In this document: one piece after another, positions 60,102 to 64,000 of the stretch
Layout of the letters: each line of letters starts with the position of its first letter
How positions within the stretch are numbered: position 1 is the stretch's first letter
Assembly: GCF_013204855.1 (NCBI RefSeq)
Contig: NZ_JABMKZ010000014.1
Span: 62,001 to 126,000, forward strand
Direction of reading: 5' to 3'
Length of the DNA stretch: 64,000 bases
DNA from: Paenibacillus alba
GTDB lineage: Bacteria; Bacillota; Bacilli; Paenibacillales; NBRC-103111
Notes under the pieces: generated by a model
The model's database searches: none
What the model was told of the DNA's origin: nothing
The model's input: only the letters and a program-made list of their open reading frames with translations
Program-made: the position numbers and the translations under genes

Positions 60102-60138
60102 TTGAGCACATATCGTTATTTTGATAAAATAACGATAT
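60102..60138 (+). promoter_or_regulatory. Promoter and palindromic operator of the toxin-antitoxin operon
   Basis: TTGAGC, 17 bases, TAAAAT forms the promoter. A perfect 13-bp inverted repeat ATATCGTTATTTT-GAT-AAAATAACGATAT (60110-60138) covers the -10 element, as expected for autorepression by a Phd-type antitoxin dimer. Confidence 0.8.
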
Positions 60139-60159
60139 ACTGACAGAAGGAGAATTAAT

Positions 60160-60423
60160 ATGCCAAATATTCGCCCCAGTTCAGATCTAAGAAATCATTA
60201 CAACGAGATATCTGAGTTTTGCCATAAATATGATGAGCCTGTCTACATTACAAAGAATGGTCAAGGCGATTTAGCTGTAATGAGTATTGAAACATACGAA
60301 AAAATAGTGGGAAAGTTCGAACTGTATAAGCTACTGGATGAAGGTATGGATGAATTGAAAAAGCAGAAGGTACGACCTTTTCAGAAGGCACTTGCAGACA
60401 TCGAGAAGGGAATTTCTGAGTGA
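60160..60423 (+). CDS. Type II antitoxin, Phd/YefM family
   Basis: 87-residue antitoxin. The N-terminal DNA-binding and dimer part reads IRPSSDLRNHYNEISEFC, with EPVYITKNGQGDLAVMSIETY the conserved strand-turn-strand; the acidic/basic C-terminal helix should wrap the toxin. AAGGAG precedes the ATG. It overlaps the toxin start by 4 bases (GTGA), ensuring coupled synthesis, and is preceded by a palindromic operator. Confidence 0.95.
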   Translation: MPNIRPSSDLRNHYNEISEFCHKYDEPVYITKNGQGDLAVMSIETYEKIVGKFELYKLLDEGMDELKKQKVRPFQKALADIEKGISE

Positions 60424-60737
60424 GCCGAAAATATCATTTAGTAATCACTGAGCTGGCAGAAGCCGATTTGCGAAAAATCGCCGACTATATCGCAAACGAA
60501 TTATTGGAACCGACGACAGCGCGAAAAATGATTACCCGAATCGCTGAGGCCATTTTTCAATTGGAGCAAATGCCTTTTAGAAACGGTTTAGTTCGCGATG
60601 AACGATTGGCAGCGAATGGCATTCGACATATACTCGTTGACTCGTACATCGTGTTCTATGTCATCTCAGAAAAAGAAGAAACCGTTACAATCGTTCGGAT
60701 TCTTTACGGAAAGAGGCAATGGAGCAGTTTGCTCTAA
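60420..60737 (+). CDS. Type II toxin, RelE/ParE superfamily
   Basis: 105-residue toxin starting with GTG. The pattern VITELAEADLRKIADYIANE, LEQMPFRNGLVRDERLAANG and SYIVFYVISEKEETVTIVRI then LYGKRQWSSLL is typical of the ParE/RelE fold, in the branch that pairs with YefM/Phd. Whether it cuts mRNA on ribosomes or poisons gyrase cannot be told by sequence reading. The cognate antitoxin is directly upstream. The pair lies next to a tRNA array, consistent with horizontal acquisition. Confidence 0.94.
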   Translation: MSRKYHLVITELAEADLRKIADYIANELLEPTTARKMITRIAEAIFQLEQMPFRNGLVRDERLAANGIRHILVDSYIVFYVISEKEETVTIVRILYGKRQWSSLL

Positions 60738-60779
60738 ATACTTTTTGGTAGTGAAACCGACTCACTCGGGAGAGCGCCA

Positions 60780-61160
60780 TAATGAAAAAACTTTTCGGCA
60801 GGCTCAGCGTGCTTTCGCGGAGATGCAGCCTTCTTCGCGCGTTGAGACTGCTTTTTCAGCAGGCTCAGAGCGAATTCGATGTTGTCTCCCTCCCGAGACT
60901 GCCTTTTTGGCAGGCTCAGCGTGCTTTCGCGGGGATATAGCCTTCTTCTCGCGTTGAGACTGCTTTTTCGGCAGGCTCGGAGCGAATTCGATGCTGTCTC
61001 ACTCCCGAGACGGCCTTTTCGGCAGGCTCAGCGTGCTTTCGCGGAGATGCAACCTTCTTCGCGCGCTGAGACTGCTTTTTCGGCAGACTCAGAGCAAATT
61101 CGATGCTGTCTCCCTCCCGAGACGGCCTTTTTGGCAGGCTCAGCGTGCTTTCGCTCAAAG
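60780..61160. repeat. Tandem hairpin array C, 112-base super-period
   Basis: Seven palindromes of the form GAGACTGC(C)-TTTTT-GGCAGGCTC are present. Their GCAGGCTC arms start 61, 51, 61, 51, 61 and 51 bases apart. Two linkers alternate: one containing GTGCTTTCGCGGAGATGCA, the other GAGCGAATTCGATGCTGTCT. It fills the 495-base gap between the toxin gene and the ABC exporter, together with about 70 bases of unremarkable sequence on each side. Several long reading frames cross it but follow the repeat period, so I do not call them genes. Confidence 0.92.
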
Positions 61161-61232
61161 AATAACTCCACGTGCAAAGGCTCCCCCTTCCGTGAAAGAG
61201 AGAGCCCATCATCGTTTAAAAATAATTACAAT

Positions 61233-62963
61233 TCAAAACTGCTTCGCATACAAATTAGCGTACACGCCATTTCGCGCAAGCAATGCATCATGCGTACCTT
61301 GTTCCGCAATACCGTCCTCCGTCAATACGATAATTCGCCCTGCATTGCGGATTGTGGAAAGGCGATGGGCAATTATGATGGTTGTACGCCCATTTGCCAG
61401 CAGTTCTAAGGATGCCTTTATGATTCTTTCGCTCTCGTTATCCAGTGCGCTTGTTGCCTCATCTAAAATGAGAATGGGTGGATTTTTTAAGAATACGCGA
61501 GCAATGCTTAGCCGCTGCTTCTGTCCACCGGACAGCTTGACACCCCGTTGGCCAATCTCGGAGTCATAACCATTTGGCAAGTTCATAATAAAATCATGAG
61601 CATTGGCGTGCTTGGCTGCTGCGATAATTTCTTCATCGCTGGCTGCTTGATTTCCATAACGGATATTTTCCATCACCGTCCCAGCAAAAAGGAAAACATC
61701 TTGCAGCACAAAACCAATTTTTTTTCTTAATGACTCTAGGCCGATATGACGGACGTTAATCCCGTCTATTAATATCTCCCCGTCTATCGCATCGTAAAAG
61801 CGAGGGATGAGCGAGCATAATGTCGTTTTACCCACACCAGACGGACCCACTAAGGCAACATACTCACCCGGCTGGATACGCAGCGAAATGTTTTGTAAAA
61901 CTCTGTCCAAATGTTCTTCATAATAGAAGGAAACTTGTCTGAACTCAATCTCCCCGTGTATCTCCGGCAAAACTATGGCATTCGACTTGTTTTCGATTGA
62001 CGGCTTCAAATTCATGACTTCCATAAAGCGCTGAAAGCCAGTGACTCCTTCTTGAAGCTGTGTGCTCATATGATTCAGTCGTTGAATCGGCTCGATCATA
62101 AAACCGATATAGAGTAAAAAAGTAAGCAAATCCGATAAGTCTAAAGTAGCGTTGACGATACTGGCACTGCCAAAGATGATCACCGTAATCGTAATCATTT
62201 GAATAATCGTTTCAAAACTATTGTAAAAAAGCGCCTCAGCTTTATACGTGATCTTACGGCTTTCGAAGAAACGGACATTTTCCTGGTTAAACTTCTTGAT
62301 CTCTACGATCTCGTTGGCAAACGATTTTACATCACGGATACCCGTAAGACTATCCTCTACCTGAGCATTTACATCCCCGATTCGCTCTTTGTTTCTTCTT
62401 ATTGCCTTATTCAACATTTTATTAAAATACAAAGCCAAGAGCGCTAAAAATGGTAAAAAGCAGAATACGGCAATCGTTAATGGCGCGTTAATAAAGAACA
62501 AAATACTAAATGCTCCAACAAAGCGAACGAGATATTTCATGTAATCTTCCGGACCGTGATGGTACAGCTCGGAAAGCAGCAGCAGATCATTCGTTATTCG
62601 CGACATGAGCCGGCCTGTCTTTTCTTTATCGTAAAAGCTATGCGGAAGCTTTTGCATGTGAGCGAATAGTTCACTGCGCATATCACTTTCCATGCGAGCG
62701 CCTATTTCATGGCCTTTGTAGTCCACAAAGTAATTACCGATATTCTGGATCGCGACTAAAACTAGCATTAGCCCCCCAACCCCATACACTTCATGGAGAG
62801 CAATTGATAAGTCTCCTTCGAGAATATCTTTCGTAATATACCGAACGAGCAGCGGAAACACCAAGGTCGCAACTGATGTGATAAAGGAGCAGGCTAATAC
62901 TAAAATAAACAGGCTTAAATACGGTTTGTAATATGAGAAAAATTTATGAACTGTAGAACGCAT
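61233..62963 (-). CDS. ABC exporter half-transporter (membrane domain fused to ATPase)
   Basis: 576-residue type IV ABC exporter with six helices in the first 320 residues, then an ATPase domain: Walker A GPSGVGKTT near residue 372, signature LSGGQKQRLSIARVFL near 476, Walker B ILILDEATSALDNESE near 494, switch His in IIIAHRLSTIRNA. It is close in layout to YfiB/BmrA/MsbA-like multidrug or peptide exporters and should work as a homodimer. AAGGGG precedes the ATG. A leader ORF and inverted repeat upstream suggest regulated expression. Confidence 0.95.
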   Translation of the reverse strand: MRSTVHKFFSYYKPYLSLFILVLACSFITSVATLVFPLLVRYITKDILEGDLSIALHEVYGVGGLMLVLVAIQNIGNYFVDYKGHEIGARMESDMRSELFAHMQKLPHSFYDKEKTGRLMSRITNDLLLLSELYHHGPEDYMKYLVRFVGAFSILFFINAPLTIAVFCFLPFLALLALYFNKMLNKAIRRNKERIGDVNAQVEDSLTGIRDVKSFANEIVEIKKFNQENVRFFESRKITYKAEALFYNSFETIIQMITITVIIFGSASIVNATLDLSDLLTFLLYIGFMIEPIQRLNHMSTQLQEGVTGFQRFMEVMNLKPSIENKSNAIVLPEIHGEIEFRQVSFYYEEHLDRVLQNISLRIQPGEYVALVGPSGVGKTTLCSLIPRFYDAIDGEILIDGINVRHIGLESLRKKIGFVLQDVFLFAGTVMENIRYGNQAASDEEIIAAAKHANAHDFIMNLPNGYDSEIGQRGVKLSGGQKQRLSIARVFLKNPPILILDEATSALDNESERIIKASLELLANGRTTIIIAHRLSTIRNAGRIIVLTEDGIAEQGTHDALLARNGVYANLYAKQF

Positions 62964-62995
62964 CGAATTTCCCCTTCTTTGTGTTATTTAAAACA

Positions 62996-63046
62996 CATAT
63001 AAGGGATATACCGTTTATAACTTAAGAAAGTGTTTCCCCTTATATG
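62996..63046 (-). promoter_or_regulatory. Inverted repeat between leader ORF and ABC exporter (possible attenuator)
   Basis: Perfect 10-bp arms CATATAAGGG/CCCTTATATG. The first-transcribed arm lies inside the leader ORF (codons 11-14); the second lies between leader and exporter. AAGGGGAAA occurs both in the first arm and at the exporter's ribosome site, so the CCCTT arm could pair with either. A second small hairpin (GTGTT/AACAC) follows. Confidence 0.5.
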
Positions 63047-63077
63047 TTTGCACCGTAGAATTCATCATTTTTTTCAT
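63015..63077 (-). CDS. 20-residue leader peptide of the ABC exporter
   Basis: Very short ORF with a perfect AAGGAGG 7 bases before ATG: MKKMMNSTVQTYKGKHFLKL. It ends about 50 bases before the exporter start and overlaps one arm of an inverted repeat, the arrangement of antibiotic-sensing leader ORFs such as bmrB upstream of bmrCD. It could alternatively be an exported signalling peptide. No other gene is seen in the 313-base gap upstream of the exporter. Confidence 0.6.
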   Translation of the reverse strand: MKKMMNSTVQTYKGKHFLKL

Positions 63078-63276
63078 GTCAATTCCTCCTTGTTTTTTAT
63101 AACTCCATCGTAAACCCTTCCAGTTTAAACCTCATGGTCTTATTTGGTTATAGTTAAACTTTATTCAAACTTTGAAATGTAAAAATTCTCAAAAAAGACG
63201 AAAATCTGATTTCAAGGGTAGCTTGATATCAGGTTTCCGCCTTTAATTTATGGAATATGCGAGATAAGAACTCTAG

Positions 63277-64000
63277 TTATTGCTTGGAAATATCCTTATA
63301 ATAAACCACTTCTTCATGTGATATCATTTCTACTAATTTTGGCGAGGCCCAATATCGACCATTATATTTAATAACGTCACCAGATGCCAAATACTTCAAC
63401 AATGAGACCGGATCCCCTGTGCTATATTCTACCCAATCTGTTAAATCTAAGGTACCATCAGATTTCTTTGGTGGGGCAGAGGATTTTTTGGCAGAGTTAT
63501 TATTTTTTAATTTGTTTGCATCAGCTATAGCCTTTGCTTTTGCTTCTGCTTCTGCCTTAGCCTTTGCTTCGGCTTCAGCTTTTATCTTTGAATCTATATA
63601 CGAATCAGTTAGTTGAATAAATGACAATAAACTTTCTTTTGCTTTATCTTGTTTAATATCGTTTGTTTTTGCTTTAGCATTATCAATTTCTGTTCGGGTA
63701 ATGGATTCTTTTACAGTGGATTTTTCTGATGATGTAAATAAATCATCAACCATCCTTGTTGCAGTTAAAATTTGTTCTTTTTGAGTTTCGGCATCATTAA
63801 TTTTAGTCATCATTTCATTAACAAAGGAAGGCTTATCCGACTTTAGTGTATCTAACTGGTCTTTGTAGGACTTAATGTCAGCTGATTCAATAATTGCGCC
63901 ATTTTTATCAAAAAGTTTATCTATATTCTGTTTTACTGAGAACATCTTCTCCACATAACTTATGTCAAAAGAAGCTTGATTGAATAATGTGGAAGCTTGG
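63277..64000 (-). CDS. Coiled-coil protein of unknown function (partial at right edge)
   Basis: The C-terminal 240 or so residues of a longer protein; the frame stays open to the end of the window (LFNQASFDISYV before VEKMFSVKQN). It contains several predicted helices, then a Lys/Ala/Glu repeat (KAEAEAKAKAEAEAKAKA) like a coiled-coil or TolA-type spacer, a Ser/Lys/Pro linker and a compact C-terminal part with SLLKYLASGDVIKYNGRYWA. The N-terminus, where a signal or membrane anchor would be, is outside. It is more A/T-rich than most neighbours. No function assigned. Confidence 0.75.
   Translation of the reverse strand, partial: QASTLFNQASFDISYVEKMFSVKQNIDKLFDKNGAIIESADIKSYKDQLDTLKSDKPSFVNEMMTKINDAETQKEQILTATRMVDDLFTSSEKSTVKESITRTEIDNAKAKTNDIKQDKAKESLLSFIQLTDSYIDSKIKAEAEAKAKAEAEAKAKAIADANKLKNNNSAKKSSAPPKKSDGTLDLTDWVEYSTGDPVSLLKYLASGDVIKYNGRYWASPKLVEMISHEEVVYYKDISKQ

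Noticed and set aside
60879-61569. Two long plus-strand frames over hairpin array C and the 3' end of the ABC gene
   Set aside because: They follow the 112-base repeat and are antisense to the exporter.

Overview
The window reads as a chromosomal segment of a spore-forming Bacillota bacterium, most likely Paenibacillus or a close relative. This is inferred from strong AGGAGG-type ribosome sites, sigma-A promoters, Bacillus-type small proteins (DUF1450, YtxH/DUF948, YutE-like DUF86, a TTG-started cold-shock gene), a copper-amine-oxidase-N stalk on a secreted protein, and the riboswitch classes present. No rRNA operon, prophage, transposase or CRISPR array was seen. There is one tRNA gene, tRNA-Ala(GGC).

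Layout. 0-7 kb: an incomplete peptide-type ABC transporter cluster (binding protein, luciferase-like monooxygenase, one permease), then an MMPL exporter divergent from its probable TetR regulator. 7-14 kb: a long hairpin array, cold-shock protein, methyltransferase, a Mn-type (yybP-ykoY) riboswitch driving a TerC protein, oligoendopeptidase F, LapA and DUF92 membrane proteins. 14-25 kb: an HD-GYP cyclic-di-GMP phosphodiesterase, small-molecule enzymes, the RNA methyltransferase YpsC/RlmL, a DHH phosphoesterase, a GEMM-I (cyclic-dinucleotide) riboswitch in front of an unknown 99-residue gene, and an MFS exporter. 25-38 kb: a minisatellite, a Cys/Ser/Gly-tailed GRDP-like protein, a secreted phytase-like protein, glutathione peroxidase, HxlR, methionine aminopeptidase, AI-2E exporter, an AraC/FAD-oxidoreductase pair, and a ZTP riboswitch upstream of folD. 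38-49 kb: several very small proteins, M14 peptidase, glutamate racemase, PdaA-like deacetylase, BdbC, a GH15/glucose dehydrogenase operon, XRE regulator, phosphodiester glycosidase, YtxH/DUF948, KDPG aldolase. 49-64 kb: a chemoreceptor with a possible sigma-D promoter, a SufR-like regulator, an acyltransferase, TPR protein, SgrR-like regulator, VanZ protein, tRNA-Ala followed by a tandem array built from its own 3' end, a Phd/RelE toxin-antitoxin pair, and an ABC exporter preceded by a 20-codon leader ORF.

The most unusual structure is a family of intergenic arrays. At four places (about 7.3-7.7, 21.7-21.9, 42.4-42.5 and 60.8-61.15 kb) short palindromes are spaced alternately by 61 and 51 bases (one 60, one 50 and one 52), a 112-base super-period, although the palindrome differs between some loci. 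Two weaker relatives lie at 25.9-26.1 and 39.83-39.90 kb. The second is the tRNA-Ala tail array, in which the 3' acceptor segment recurs every 222-227 bases (last interval 189) together with a near-perfect inverted copy and exchangeable terminator hairpins.

All functional calls are from reading the sequence and knowledge of the families. No database search was possible.
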